Shown one piece after another: positions 45,035 to 53,625 of a DNA stretch of 64,000 bases. Location of the stretch: positions 1-64,000 of the forward strand of contig CAYTWF010000006.1 in the NCBI GenBank assembly GCA_964441705.1, written 5' to 3'. The notes under the pieces are model-generated. The model made no database searches and was not told the DNA's origin. It saw nothing but the letters and a program-made list of their open reading frames with translations. The position numbers were made by a program, and so were the translations under genes. The DNA comes from Eshraghiella sp964441705 (GTDB lineage Bacteria; Bacillota; Clostridia; Lachnospirales; Lachnospiraceae). The first letter of the stretch is position 1, and the number at the start of each line of letters is the position of its first letter.

Positions 45035-46417
45035 TTATAAGAAAATATATTTGAGAATAAACAGCACTGTCAGAATATACATAAGCGGACTGATTTTTTT
45101 CTCTTTTGCCTTACCTGTAATAAGGTTAACAAGTGTCCATGAAATAACACCAACTGCAATTCCTTCTGAAATACTGTAGGTCAGTGGCATTGCAATAATA
45201 CATAAGAATGCAGGAATCGCATCTGTCATGTCTGTGAAATCAATCTTGGCAACTGCGCCCATCATATAGAAACCAACAATGATAAGTGCCGGTGCAATTG
45301 CAAAGGATGGAATGGATAAAAACAGTGGTGACAAAATTGTTGCAAGCAGGAAAAGAACACCTGTAACTACTGATGTAAGTCCGGTTCTTCCTCCTGCAGT
45401 AACACCTGATGCACTCTCTACAAAGGTAGTTGTTGTTGATGTACCAAGTATAGCTCCGGCGCTTGTAGCAATAGCATCTGAAAGAAGAGCCGGCTTAATT
45501 CTTGGAAGTCTTCCATTCTCATCAAGCATATCTGCTTTGGAGGATACACCAATAAGTGTTCCTATTGTATCAAACAAGTCAACAAACAGGAATGAGAAAA
45601 TAACAACGATAAAATCTCCTATATGAATGTTCTTGAAATCAGCTGTAAAGCAGGCCCCAAAGGTATTCTTAAGCGGTGAAAAATCAAAGCTGAATACGGA
45701 TGTAGGAATCACAGAATACATGTTCACCGATGGGTCAGGAATATATAATCCTGTTAATTCGAAAATAATACCAATAACCCATGTTGCAATAATTCCTAAA
45801 AGAATTCCACCCTTAACCTTCTTAATAAGAAGCACAGCAGTAATCAGCACTCCAATAAGTGCAAGAATTGCTGCTATTCCAATTGAATGGAAATTATCTC
45901 CCTTAAAGGTCTGGAAGGTAACAAGTGTTGACTGGCTGTCCACTACCAGCTTGGCATCCTGCAGTCCAATAAATGCAACAAACAGTCCAATTCCTACGCT
46001 GACCGCAGATTTAAGTGACATTGGTATTGCATTGAATATTGCCTCTCGTACATTAGTCAGAGAAAGAATTATGAAAATAATACCCTCTACAAATACTGCA
46101 AAAAGTGCTATTTTCCATGAATATCCCATCTGACCTACTACTGTGTAGGCAAAATAAGCATTAAGTCCAAGTCCTGGTGCAAGTGCAAAAGGATAGTTGG
46201 CAAGTAATGCCATAAGCATTGTTCCAACAAAGGCAGCAAGTGCAGTTGCCAGCATAATTGCTTTGGCATCCATTCCTGTACCATCTGACAGGATGTTAGG
46301 ATTGACGGCAAGAATATATGCCATTGTCATGAACGTTGTAAGACCGGCAATTATCTCAGTCTTAACATTGGTTTTGCTCGCTTTGAGCTTGAAAAGTTTT
46401 TCTAACATTTTCTTCAT
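45035..46417 (-). CDS. NCS2 purine permease (AzgA/PbuG-type, adenine/guanine/hypoxanthine)
   Basis: A 460-residue transporter with about 13 helices. AzgA-type features are TEIIAGLTTFMTMAYILAVNP at the N-terminus, FALAPGLGLNAYF and GTSTTTTFVESASG (helix 10 substrate loop), all characteristic of the guanine/hypoxanthine branch rather than the uracil branch. AAAGGAG precedes the ATG. The two upstream HAD phosphatase genes are close (46-base gap), so the three probably form one transcript. The gap is too short for a purine riboswitch and none is visible. Confidence 0.93.
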   Translation of the reverse strand: MKKMLEKLFKLKASKTNVKTEIIAGLTTFMTMAYILAVNPNILSDGTGMDAKAIMLATALAAFVGTMLMALLANYPFALAPGLGLNAYFAYTVVGQMGYSWKIALFAVFVEGIIFIILSLTNVREAIFNAIPMSLKSAVSVGIGLFVAFIGLQDAKLVVDSQSTLVTFQTFKGDNFHSIGIAAILALIGVLITAVLLIKKVKGGILLGIIATWVIGIIFELTGLYIPDPSVNMYSVIPTSVFSFDFSPLKNTFGACFTADFKNIHIGDFIVVIFSFLFVDLFDTIGTLIGVSSKADMLDENGRLPRIKPALLSDAIATSAGAILGTSTTTTFVESASGVTAGGRTGLTSVVTGVLFLLATILSPLFLSIPSFAIAPALIIVGFYMMGAVAKIDFTDMTDAIPAFLCIIAMPLTYSISEGIAVGVISWTLVNLITGKAKEKKISPLMYILTVLFILKYIFL

Positions 46418-46463
46418 TTCTCCTTTATTTTTTATACTGCTGTAACAGTATACAGTATCTTAA

Positions 46464-47105
46464 TTATAAGTAATTCAACAATTCCATCGGCTGCTCTATA
46501 AACTGTGTGGCACCAGCCGCTATAAGCTCCTGTCTATCCCTGAAGCCCCACAGAACCGTTATCATATCGAGCCCTGCATTGTGCGCTGTCATAACATCAA
46601 CATTGGAATCTCCCACATACAAGGTATTCTCCTTATCACTTCCCATAGCCCGAAGCATCTCATTAACCATGTAAGGGTCAGGCTTGGTCGGACTTCCATC
46701 AGTAACACCAGCTGCCTCATCAATAAGTCCGTCAAAATATATCTCATTAAGCTTAACAACTGCAGATTTAACCTTATTAGAGGCTATTCCCAGCTTATAT
46801 CCACGCTTCTTAAGTTCTCTAAGCAGCTCAATAATGCCATCATATGGTCCTGTCTTATCATTACAGTGCTTCTGGTAATGCTTCTGAAAAGTGCCAAAAA
46901 CCTGCTCAAAGCTTTCATCCGGAAGCTTACATGGCAGAGCACGCTCAACCAGCTTTCTAATACCATTACCAACAAATCTTCTTACCTCCATCAGACTTCT
47001 TTCAGGAAAGCCATGACGAACAAGTGCATAATTAACGCTGTCTTTAAGGTCTTCTAGAGTATTCAGCAGCGTTCCATCCAGGTCAAAAATAATAGTATTG
47101 TACAT
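46464..47105 (-). CDS. HAD hydrolase, phosphoglycolate phosphatase-like
   Basis: A 213-residue HAD-superfamily phosphatase. ATG 47105 was chosen (AAGGAGGGG upstream; product MYNTIIFDLDGTLLNTL). Motifs: DLDGT (I), GIASNK (II, Ser), the Lys in TKPDPY (III) and VGDSNVDV (IV). The alpha-helical cap of the Gph/PgmB type lies between motifs I and II. The substrate is a small phosphate ester, not defined by sequence. It lies between another HAD gene and the purine permease; nucleotide dephosphorylation is possible in that context (inference). Confidence 0.9.
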   Translation of the reverse strand: MYNTIIFDLDGTLLNTLEDLKDSVNYALVRHGFPERSLMEVRRFVGNGIRKLVERALPCKLPDESFEQVFGTFQKHYQKHCNDKTGPYDGIIELLRELKKRGYKLGIASNKVKSAVVKLNEIYFDGLIDEAAGVTDGSPTKPDPYMVNEMLRAMGSDKENTLYVGDSNVDVMTAHNAGLDMITVLWGFRDRQELIAAGATQFIEQPMELLNYL

Positions 47106-47136
47106 AGCCCCTCCTTGCTCTTTCATAATTAAATCA

Positions 47137-47850
47137 TCATTTAATAAGTTCCAATACATGGCCTATATCGCCATCCTCATATGCGTACCTGCATTGTGGC
47201 AGAGGTTCTCCAGCCGGTGATATTGCTGTTCTGATATATAATGAATCCATACCTAGACTATTTGCTCCTGCTATATCAGAGGCTCCGTCATTACCTATCA
47301 TAACAGATTCCCTTATATCAAGTCCATGCTTATTAACAAGTTTCATAAAAAATTCCCTGTCCGGTTTCTTACAGCCCTCATCTGAAGAGATAAATATGTC
47401 ATCAAAATACGGTGTGAGTCCCATCCTGTCCAGCTCCTGTCTGGTAAAAACGCTTTGTGCATTGGACAGAAGATATATTTTCCTGTCTGTTGCCTTAAGT
47501 GCATCTAACACCGGCAGTGTATTGTCGTACAGCTTAAGCATACTGGTAGAAAGAATGCGGAACTGTTCTCCCACCTTCCATATCTCCTCATATGTCATAT
47601 CTGGTCTTTTGTTCCTGCATATGATGGTAAAAACCTTCATAATATCAATCTCCGGTGCCTGATATTGTGAAGGCTCCTCAACAAGTCTTTTAACCTCCAT
47701 ATTATACATATCGTGTACACCCCTTGGTGTATATTCTATTCCATTTTCACCAAGATACTCTGCAAAGCTGCTCCAGAACTCAGGCTTGTCCTCGTCCGTT
47801 CTTATGTCAATCAGCGTTCCGTACAGGTCAAAAATAAAGTTTCTATACAT
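47137..47850 (-). CDS. HAD hydrolase (subfamily IA)
   Basis: A 237-residue HAD phosphatase with motif I as FDLYGTLIDI (Tyr replaces the usual Asp/Phe spacer, with Asp nucleophile kept; the second Asp of DxD is missing). Motif II is LLSNAQS, motif III Lys is in CKKPDREFF, and motif IV is MIGNDGASDI. The DxYGT form is common in haloacid-dehalogenase-like and YjjG relatives, so activity is plausible. It is the first gene of the HAD/HAD/purine permease run. Confidence 0.88.
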   Translation of the reverse strand: MYRNFIFDLYGTLIDIRTDEDKPEFWSSFAEYLGENGIEYTPRGVHDMYNMEVKRLVEEPSQYQAPEIDIMKVFTIICRNKRPDMTYEEIWKVGEQFRILSTSMLKLYDNTLPVLDALKATDRKIYLLSNAQSVFTRQELDRMGLTPYFDDIFISSDEGCKKPDREFFMKLVNKHGLDIRESVMIGNDGASDIAGANSLGMDSLYIRTAISPAGEPLPQCRYAYEDGDIGHVLELIK

Positions 47851-47985
47851 ACCATATCTCCATTCGTATAATCATTCTTCCATTATATTAATGATTCCAT
47901 AAAAAGTAAAGGCTGTCATTTGGTTCTTGCCATAAAAAAATTACTGTGGTACTCTCTTTTTATCATATATATGAAAGGGAACACA

Positions 47986-48690
47986 ATGAGCTACAAATAC
48001 ATACTTTTTGATATAGACAGTACACTTGTCAGCTTTGACAAATCCTTTGCAGGTGCAGCCAGAAGGGTTCTGGAGCTTGGTGGTCATGAGGTTAACGACG
48101 AATACATTCAGGAATACTACAGATATAATGATGAAATGTGGTACTCCCTTGACCTTAATCATGTAGAGCGTCAGTATATTCTTGATAACTATCACCGGCT
48201 GTATGTTGAATACTTAACTGAAGCTAACCGCCATGCCAAGGAGCGCATGGGACTTAAGGGTTCTGTTGAAGAGCTTACCCAATGTTTTAAAACCCAGCTT
48301 GGAGCTAATGCAGTTCCCAACCCCAATGCCATCAGTGTAGTGCGCAGGCTTTCATCCAGCCATTCCATTTGCATTGCTACTAACGGACTGACAGATGTTC
48401 AACCAGGTAAGCTTACGGCATTTAACCAGTTTTTGGATAAAATATATATTTCCCAGGCCATGAATTGCATCAAACCGCAGGAGGAATATTTTGCATACAT
48501 AACCAGAGACCTGGGTGCTGCTCCTTCTGAATGCCTTATGGTTGGCGATTCGCTTGCCAATGACATTGATGGTGCCAATCGTTATGGAATAGCTTCCTGC
48601 TACTATAATCCTGAAGGGCTTGCCAATAATTCCAAAATCAAGGCTACCTATGAAATTAAAGATTTTAATGAATTACTAAATTTCGCTTGA
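47986..48690 (+). CDS. HAD hydrolase, YjjG-type (nucleotidase-like)
   Basis: A 234-residue HAD protein. ATG 47986 was chosen (GAAAGGGA upstream; product MSYKYILFDIDSTLVSF) over an in-frame start 66 bases earlier. Motifs: DIDST (I), IATNG (II), the Lys in CIKPQEEYF (III) and VGDSLANDI (IV). It resembles the YjjG/YfnB group of noncanonical-nucleotide 5'-phosphatases. It is divergent from two other HAD genes and followed by the riboswitch-controlled purine genes. Confidence 0.88.
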   Translation: MSYKYILFDIDSTLVSFDKSFAGAARRVLELGGHEVNDEYIQEYYRYNDEMWYSLDLNHVERQYILDNYHRLYVEYLTEANRHAKERMGLKGSVEELTQCFKTQLGANAVPNPNAISVVRRLSSSHSICIATNGLTDVQPGKLTAFNQFLDKIYISQAMNCIKPQEEYFAYITRDLGAAPSECLMVGDSLANDIDGANRYGIASCYYNPEGLANNSKIKATYEIKDFNELLNFA

Positions 48691-48715
48691 TTTTTATATA
48701 AAAAACTGTAATAAT
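48687..48715 (+). promoter_or_regulatory. promoter of purine biosynthesis leader
   Basis: TTGATT (48687-48692), a 17-base spacer and AATAAT (48710-48715). The predicted transcription start is at about 48722, exactly at the beginning of the riboswitch aptamer. Confidence 0.55.
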
Positions 48716-48720
48716 CAAGA

Positions 48721-48825
48721 CAGCAGTTGCGTAACTGACGGAGACGTGGGATAACCCACAGGGAGCGCGACATATGCAATAAGCCGACCGTCTGGGCAAC
48801 CGTTATGGATGTCCAGGCGGTTTTT
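48721..48825 (+). ncRNA. ZTP riboswitch (pfl motif) with expression-platform terminator
   Basis: P1 GTTGCG/CGCGAC (48726-48731 with 48766-48771) and P2 GTGGG/CCCAC (48746-48750 with 48755-48759). The conserved GGGAGCG follows P2, then CCGTCTGGGC at 48788-48797. A pseudoknot pairs GACGG (48737-48741) with CCGTC (48788-48792). CCGTCTGGGC is also the left arm of a terminator with GTCCAGGCGG (48811-48820) and TTTTT (48821-48825). Binding of ZTP/ZMP should hold CCGTC in the pseudoknot and let transcription continue. The downstream genes consume ZMP (AICAR), which fits exactly. Confidence 0.93.
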
Positions 48826-48827
48826 CT

Positions 48828-48963
48828 GATATGAGGAGGGACCCACCATCGGTGGGAGGAGTCCTGATATCTATAAGGAGGAGCCCGTCGCAGACGGGAG
48901 GTCCCTGAGTTCATTATTCGATATGAGGAGGGACCCACCATCGGTGGGAAGAGTCCTGATATC
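48828..48963 (+). repeat. three tandem purine-bulged hairpins in purine leader
   Basis: Hairpin 1 (48828-48871) and hairpin 3 (48920-48963) are identical at 43 of 44 bases; hairpin 2 (about 48875-48906) has the same plan with different sequence. Each has a lower AGGA/TCCT-type stem, a purine internal loop (GGGA or GGAG on the 5' side, AGGAG/AAGAG/AGG on the 3' side) and an upper CCCACC/GGTGGG or CCCGTC/GACGGG stem with a 3-base loop (ATC or GCA). They lie between the ZTP terminator and the ribosome binding site GAGGAGG of the first gene. No known RNA family was recognised. Confidence 0.75.
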
Positions 48964-48983
48964 ATTATTTCGAGGAGGTAATC

Positions 48984-49697
48984 ATGAAACAGCAGTCATT
49001 AGCAGCAGAACTTAGTTCAACATCATACCCGGGAAGAGGTATTGTTATCGGAAAAACACCTGATGGAGCACGTGCAGCAATTGCATATTTCATTATGGGC
49101 AGAAGCGAGAACAGCCGTAACCGTGTATTCGTTCAGGATGGTGAAGGAATCCGAACAGAGGCATTCGACCCATCCAAGCTTGAAGACCCAAGTCTTATAA
49201 TTTACGCACCAGTTAGAGTGCTCGGCAACAAAACAATCGTAACAAACGGTGACCAGACTGACACAATCTACGACCTGATGGACAAGCAGTTCACCTTTGA
49301 ACAGGCATTAAGGACAAGAGAATTTGAGCCAGATGCCCCTAACTACACACCTAGAATTTCAGGCATTCTTCATTTTGATAATGGTGAGTATAATTATGCC
49401 ATGTCAATTCTTAAAAGCAACAACGGTAATCCCGACGCATGCAACAGATATACCTTTGCCTACTCTAATCCAGTTAATGGTGAGGGACATTTTATTCATA
49501 CATACATGGGTGATGGCAATCCACTTCCTAGCTTTGAAGGTGAGCCTACACTTATAGATATTCCTGATAGTATGGATGAGTTTGCAGACACCGTATGGAA
49601 CAGCCTTAACGAAGACAATAAAGTATCTCTTTTTATAAGATACATCAACATTGCTGACAGAACCTATGAGACCAGAATAATTAATAAGAATAAATAA
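48984..49697 (+). CDS. IMP cyclohydrolase (PurO-like)
   Basis: A 237-residue protein of the stand-alone IMP cyclohydrolase family, which closes the ring of FAICAR to give IMP, the last step of purine synthesis. N-terminal SSTSYPGRGIVIGKTPDGA and GRSENSRNRVF are typical, as is the YTPRISG segment. CGAGGAGG precedes the ATG. It is followed after 13 bases by the AICAR formyltransferase gene, so the two halves of the usual bifunctional PurH are separate genes here. It is controlled by the ZTP riboswitch. Confidence 0.93.
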   Translation: MKQQSLAAELSSTSYPGRGIVIGKTPDGARAAIAYFIMGRSENSRNRVFVQDGEGIRTEAFDPSKLEDPSLIIYAPVRVLGNKTIVTNGDQTDTIYDLMDKQFTFEQALRTREFEPDAPNYTPRISGILHFDNGEYNYAMSILKSNNGNPDACNRYTFAYSNPVNGEGHFIHTYMGDGNPLPSFEGEPTLIDIPDSMDEFADTVWNSLNEDNKVSLFIRYINIADRTYETRIINKNK

Positions 49698-49710
49698 TAA
49701 GGAGTAAGTC

Positions 49711-50886
49711 ATGAAAGAATTTGAATTAAAATATGGATGTAATCCTAATCAGAAGCCTTCAAGAGTATACATGCAGGAGGGCGAGCTTCCTATAGAGATT
49801 CTCAATGGACGCCCTGGATATATTAATCTTTTAGACGCATTTAATGGCTGGCAGCTTGTTAAGGAGCTGAAAAAAGCAACTAGCCTGCCTGCTGCCACAT
49901 CTTTTAAGCATGTATCTCCTGCCGGAGCAGCTGTAGGCCTCCCACTTACAGATGTAGAACGTAAAATTTACTGGGTAGATGATATGGGTGAGCTTACCCC
50001 GCTTGCCAATGCATATGCAAGAGCAAGAGGTGCAGACAGAATGTCTTCCTTTGGCGATTTTATTGCACTCTCAGACACCTGTGATGCTGCAACTGCCAAG
50101 CTCATTAAAAGAGAGGTTTCAGATGGTGTTATTGCTCCTGCCTATGAGCCTGAGGCACTTGATATCCTCAAAGCCAAAAAGAATGGCAACTACTGCGTAA
50201 TCAAAATCGACCCAGAATATGTTCCAGCTCCAATTGAACGTAAGGATGTATTTGGCGTTACCTTCGAGCAGGGAAGAAACGAGCTTGTAATCAACGATGA
50301 GCTTTTTGCCAATGTTGTAACTGACAATAAGGAAATCACTCAGCAGGCAAAAATAGACCTTGCAATTGCAATGATTACCTTAAAATATACACAATCCAAT
50401 TCCGTATGCTACACAAAGGGTGGACAGGCAATTGGTATTGGTGCCGGACAGCAGTCAAGAATCCATTGTACAAGACTTGCAGGACAGAAAGCTGATAATT
50501 GGTTTCTCCGTCAGTGTCCTAAGGTTCTTAACCTTCCATTTAAGTCAGATATCAGACGTGCTGACCGCGATAATACAATTGACGTATATATTGGCGATGA
50601 ATACATGGATGTTCTTGCTGATGGAACATGGGAAAAATTCTTTACCCAGAAACCGGAAGTATTTACACGAGAAGAGAAAAGAGCATGGCTTGACCAGCTT
50701 CAGGATGTATGCCTTGGCTCAGATGCCTTTTTCCCATTTGGCGATAATATTGAAAGAGCCCACAAGAGTGGCGTAAAATATATTGCTCAGCCAGGTGGCT
50801 CAGTAAGAGATGACAATGTAATTGAAGTATGCAACAAATACAACATTGCGATGTGCTTCACCGGAATTCGTCTTTTCCATCACTAA
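49711..50886 (+). CDS. AICAR formyltransferase (PurH C-terminal domain type)
   Basis: A 391-residue stand-alone phosphoribosylaminoimidazolecarboxamide formyltransferase, which converts ZMP (AICAR) to FAICAR with 10-formyl-THF. Typical motifs are TSFKHVSPAGAAVG, KYTQSNSVCY, GIGAGQQSRIHCTRLAG and DAFFPFGDNIERA. AAGGAG precedes the ATG. Together with the upstream IMP cyclohydrolase it replaces bifunctional PurH. Regulation by the ZTP riboswitch makes sense, as ZMP/ZTP accumulates when 10-formyl-THF is short. The operon ends at a 62-bp perfect palindrome. Confidence 0.96.
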   Translation: MKEFELKYGCNPNQKPSRVYMQEGELPIEILNGRPGYINLLDAFNGWQLVKELKKATSLPAATSFKHVSPAGAAVGLPLTDVERKIYWVDDMGELTPLANAYARARGADRMSSFGDFIALSDTCDAATAKLIKREVSDGVIAPAYEPEALDILKAKKNGNYCVIKIDPEYVPAPIERKDVFGVTFEQGRNELVINDELFANVVTDNKEITQQAKIDLAIAMITLKYTQSNSVCYTKGGQAIGIGAGQQSRIHCTRLAGQKADNWFLRQCPKVLNLPFKSDIRRADRDNTIDVYIGDEYMDVLADGTWEKFFTQKPEVFTREEKRAWLDQLQDVCLGSDAFFPFGDNIERAHKSGVKYIAQPGGSVRDDNVIEVCNKYNIAMCFTGIRLFHH

Positions 50887-50892
50887 AATCTT

Positions 50893-50954
50893 TAGACCAG
50901 GGGGACGGTTCTTGTGGTATAGTTCTATACCACAAGAACCGTCCCCCTGGTCTA
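50893..50954. terminator. 62-bp perfect palindrome, terminator of purine operon
   Basis: 30-bp arms (50893-50922 and 50925-50954) match perfectly around a 2-base centre; the arm contains CAGGGGGACGGTTCTTGTGG. TTTT follows on the + strand. It starts 7 bases past the AICAR formyltransferase stop. The GGGGACGGTTCTTGTG string looks like a dispersed palindromic repeat rather than an ordinary terminator. Confidence 0.85.
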
Positions 50955-50961
50955 TTTTCTG

Positions 50962-50990
50962 TTGTTCCTTTCCATTATAAGTGCTAAAAT
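50962..50990 (+). promoter_or_regulatory. candidate promoter of GH31 gene
   Basis: TTGTTC (50962-50967), a 17-base spacer and TAAAAT (50985-50990), about 30 bases before the ATG. Confidence 0.5.
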
Positions 50991-51026
50991 ATACTTACGC
51001 GTTTAAATAATGCTGGAGGTATATAT

Positions 51027-52988
51027 ATGATTAAGAAATATTCTTTTGGAACACCACTGGACACCGAGGCCGTGGTTGTTAACCTGCCGGAGGCTGCGGG
51101 GCAGCCGGACTGTCTCACATTTTCAGAGGACAACCTGTGTTTTGACACTCTTCTCGGACCTGATGCCATCGTATATGGACTTGGAGAAAATGTTCGTGGC
51201 ATTAATAAAAGAGGCTGGATATATGTCAGTAACTGTTCTGATGACCCAAGCCACTCTGAGGATAAAACCTCCTTATATGGTGCCCACAATTTTGTAATTG
51301 TGGATGATATTAGTAAATATGGTATTTTTGTTGACTATCCGGCAAAGGTTACCTTCGACATCGGATACACAGATATTGACCATATGAAAATAACCGTTGA
51401 TAGCGGGGACTATACTCTATATTATATTGAAGGCGACAGTGTTCTTGATATAATTGCCCAATTTCGCCATATTATTGGTCAGAGCTACATTGCACCTAAA
51501 TGGGCATTTGGGTATCAGCAGTCACGCTGGGGCTATAAGAACGAGGATGATATACGCCAGGTTGTACGAGGCTACCGTGACAATAATATGCCAATAGACG
51601 CAGTCTATATGGATATTGATTATATGGAACGCTTTAAGGATTTCATAATTGACAGTAAAGCCTTTCCGAATTTTAAGAATTTTGTAAAAGAAATGCAGCA
51701 GGATAACATCCATCTTGTTCCTATTATTGACGCAGGCGTTAAGATTGAGGACGGATATGACGTATACGAAGAAGGCGTTAAGAATGGATATTTTTGCAAG
51801 GATAAGAATGGAAAAGACTTTGTAGTCGGTGTATGGCCAGGACGTGTACATATGCCCGATTTTCTTAATCCCGCTGCAAGAAGGTGGTTCGGTCTCAAAT
51901 ATAAGCTGTTAACAGATGCGGGAATTGATGGCTTCTGGAATGATATGAATGAACCCGCACTGTTCTATTCCGAAGAGCACCTTAAAGAAGTAATTGCCAA
52001 GCTAGGTCAATTTGACGACAGTGAGATGGATATATGGAAGTTTTTTGAATTTAAGGACCTGGCAATGGGAATTGCCAACAGCCCAGAGGATTATAAAAGC
52101 TTTTATCACAATTGTAACGGAACAATGATACGCCACGATAAGGTTCACAATATTTTTGGCTACAACATGACAAGAGCGGCATCAGAAGCATTCAAGGAAA
52201 TCTGCCCTGATAAGGATATCCTTATGTTCTCACGGTCCTCATACATTGGAATGCACCGCTACAGCGGAATATGGACCGGAGACAACATGTCCTGGTGGTC
52301 CCACATCGAGCTGTTAATGAAAATGCTTCCATCCCTTAACATGTGCGGCTTTATCTACACCGGAGCAGACACCGGTGGTTTTGGCGGCAACACTACCGAA
52401 GACCTTATGATGCGTTTTATTGAGCTGAGTATGTTCACCCCACTAATGCGTAACCACTCTGCCCTTGGAACACGTGAGCAGGAGCTTTATCAGTTCAAAA
52501 ATATAGACGATTTCCGCAATCTCCTGGGAATACGCTATGGACTTATACCTTATCTGTACAGTGAGTATATTAAGTCTATCAAGAATGATACTCTTATGTT
52601 CACGCCAATGGGAATTGCATATCCTGAGGATTCACTTGCACGGCATATTGAAGACCAGCTTATGGTTGGTGATAACATAATGATAGCACCTGTATACAAG
52701 TCCAACACCTTTGCCAGATATGTATATCTGCCTGAGGACATGACAATGCTTCGTTTAAGAAGTCTTACTGACATTGACACCATTCCAATGGCTAAGGGAC
52801 ATCACTATATTGATATCGCTCTGAACGAGGTAGTTATTTTCATAAGAAAAGGATATATCCTCCCACTTGCGCCTCTGGCACAATGCGTTGAAGACATATC
52901 CTATAACAGCTTTACAATATATGGAGATGAGGCTGAATATCCTTATGAGATGTATACAAGTGAGAATGACACAATAACAATTGGATAA
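51027..52988 (+). CDS. glycoside hydrolase family 31 (alpha-glucosidase type)
   Basis: A 653-residue GH31 enzyme without signal peptide, probably cytoplasmic. An N-terminal beta-sandwich with YGLGEN (about residue 50) is followed by the TIM barrel from about 155. The nucleophile is Asp306 in DGFWNDMNEP and the acid/base Asp419 in GIWTGDN. Other family marks are YMDIDYM and YTGADTGGFGG. The C-terminal domain is short compared with 750-800-residue relatives. GGAGG precedes the ATG. It likely cleaves maltose/isomaltose-type oligosaccharides. Confidence 0.95.
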   Translation: MIKKYSFGTPLDTEAVVVNLPEAAGQPDCLTFSEDNLCFDTLLGPDAIVYGLGENVRGINKRGWIYVSNCSDDPSHSEDKTSLYGAHNFVIVDDISKYGIFVDYPAKVTFDIGYTDIDHMKITVDSGDYTLYYIEGDSVLDIIAQFRHIIGQSYIAPKWAFGYQQSRWGYKNEDDIRQVVRGYRDNNMPIDAVYMDIDYMERFKDFIIDSKAFPNFKNFVKEMQQDNIHLVPIIDAGVKIEDGYDVYEEGVKNGYFCKDKNGKDFVVGVWPGRVHMPDFLNPAARRWFGLKYKLLTDAGIDGFWNDMNEPALFYSEEHLKEVIAKLGQFDDSEMDIWKFFEFKDLAMGIANSPEDYKSFYHNCNGTMIRHDKVHNIFGYNMTRAASEAFKEICPDKDILMFSRSSYIGMHRYSGIWTGDNMSWWSHIELLMKMLPSLNMCGFIYTGADTGGFGGNTTEDLMMRFIELSMFTPLMRNHSALGTREQELYQFKNIDDFRNLLGIRYGLIPYLYSEYIKSIKNDTLMFTPMGIAYPEDSLARHIEDQLMVGDNIMIAPVYKSNTFARYVYLPEDMTMLRLRSLTDIDTIPMAKGHHYIDIALNEVVIFIRKGYILPLAPLAQCVEDISYNSFTIYGDEAEYPYEMYTSENDTITIG

Positions 52989-53007
52989 AATATTACGGCT
53001 GGCTGTG

Positions 53008-53625
53008 TTAATGCTTATAGTAGAACACTGCCAGCTGTGTTCTATCACGAAGCTCCAGCTTATCAAGCACAAGACTTATGTAATTTCTAACTGTTCCATC
53101 ACTAAGGCAAAGTCTGTCAGCTATCTCCTTATTGGAAAGCCCCTCTGCAACAAGCTGAATTATCTCATACTCCTTATCGGTAATTCCATTTTTTTCATAG
53201 GCACTTGTATCCTTTTCCTCCAGTATCTTGGGAAGAATATCTACAATCCTGTCGCCAAAAACATTCTGTCCGGAATAAACAGCATGAATTGCCGGAATAA
53301 CACCAGCAAAATCCTGCTTAAGTATGTATCCCTTGGCACCTACCCTTAAGGCTTCCTTAATATATTCATCATCCAGAAAGGTTGTCAGCAGTATTACCCT
53401 TGCCTGTGGAAATTCACCAATTATCTGTGATGCAGCCTCAAGTCCTGACATTTGCTGCATTTGAATATCCATTAACAAAATATCCGGCTCCAGCTCCCTG
53501 TAAAGCTTCACCGCATCTGTTCCATCGTAGCCAAGCCCTGCAACCTCCATATCCACATCCGTTGATAATATTGTTTTCATTGAGGCAGCAACCACTGCAT
53601 CATCATCTACCACTACTATTTTCAC
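53008..53625 (-). CDS. NarL/FixJ-family response regulator (LnrK-like)
   Basis: A 205-residue regulator. GTG 53625 was chosen: AGGAGG lies 9 bases upstream and the product begins VKIVVVDDD; the longer frame upstream overlaps the kinase gene and adds nothing domain-like. The receiver has Asp53 in ILLMDIQM. The C-terminal LuxR HTH (about 140-200) reads EYEIIQLVAEGLSNKEIADR. The start lies 23 bases inside the end of the kinase gene. The divergent ABC exporter operon is the likely target. Confidence 0.92.
   Translation of the reverse strand: MKIVVVDDDAVVAASMKTILSTDVDMEVAGLGYDGTDAVKLYRELEPDILLMDIQMQQMSGLEAASQIIGEFPQARVILLTTFLDDEYIKEALRVGAKGYILKQDFAGVIPAIHAVYSGQNVFGDRIVDILPKILEEKDTSAYEKNGITDKEYEIIQLVAEGLSNKEIADRLCLSDGTVRNYISLVLDKLELRDRTQLAVFYYKH

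Noticed and set aside
46418..46463. Purine riboswitch upstream of the purine permease
   Set aside because: Only 46 bases separate it from the upstream gene, and the TATACTG/CAGTATA dyad there is not an aptamer.
48828..48963. Hairpin array as a T-box or a second known riboswitch
   Set aside because: There is no T-box sequence, no antiterminator and no second terminator before the gene; the motifs match no riboswitch class that I know.
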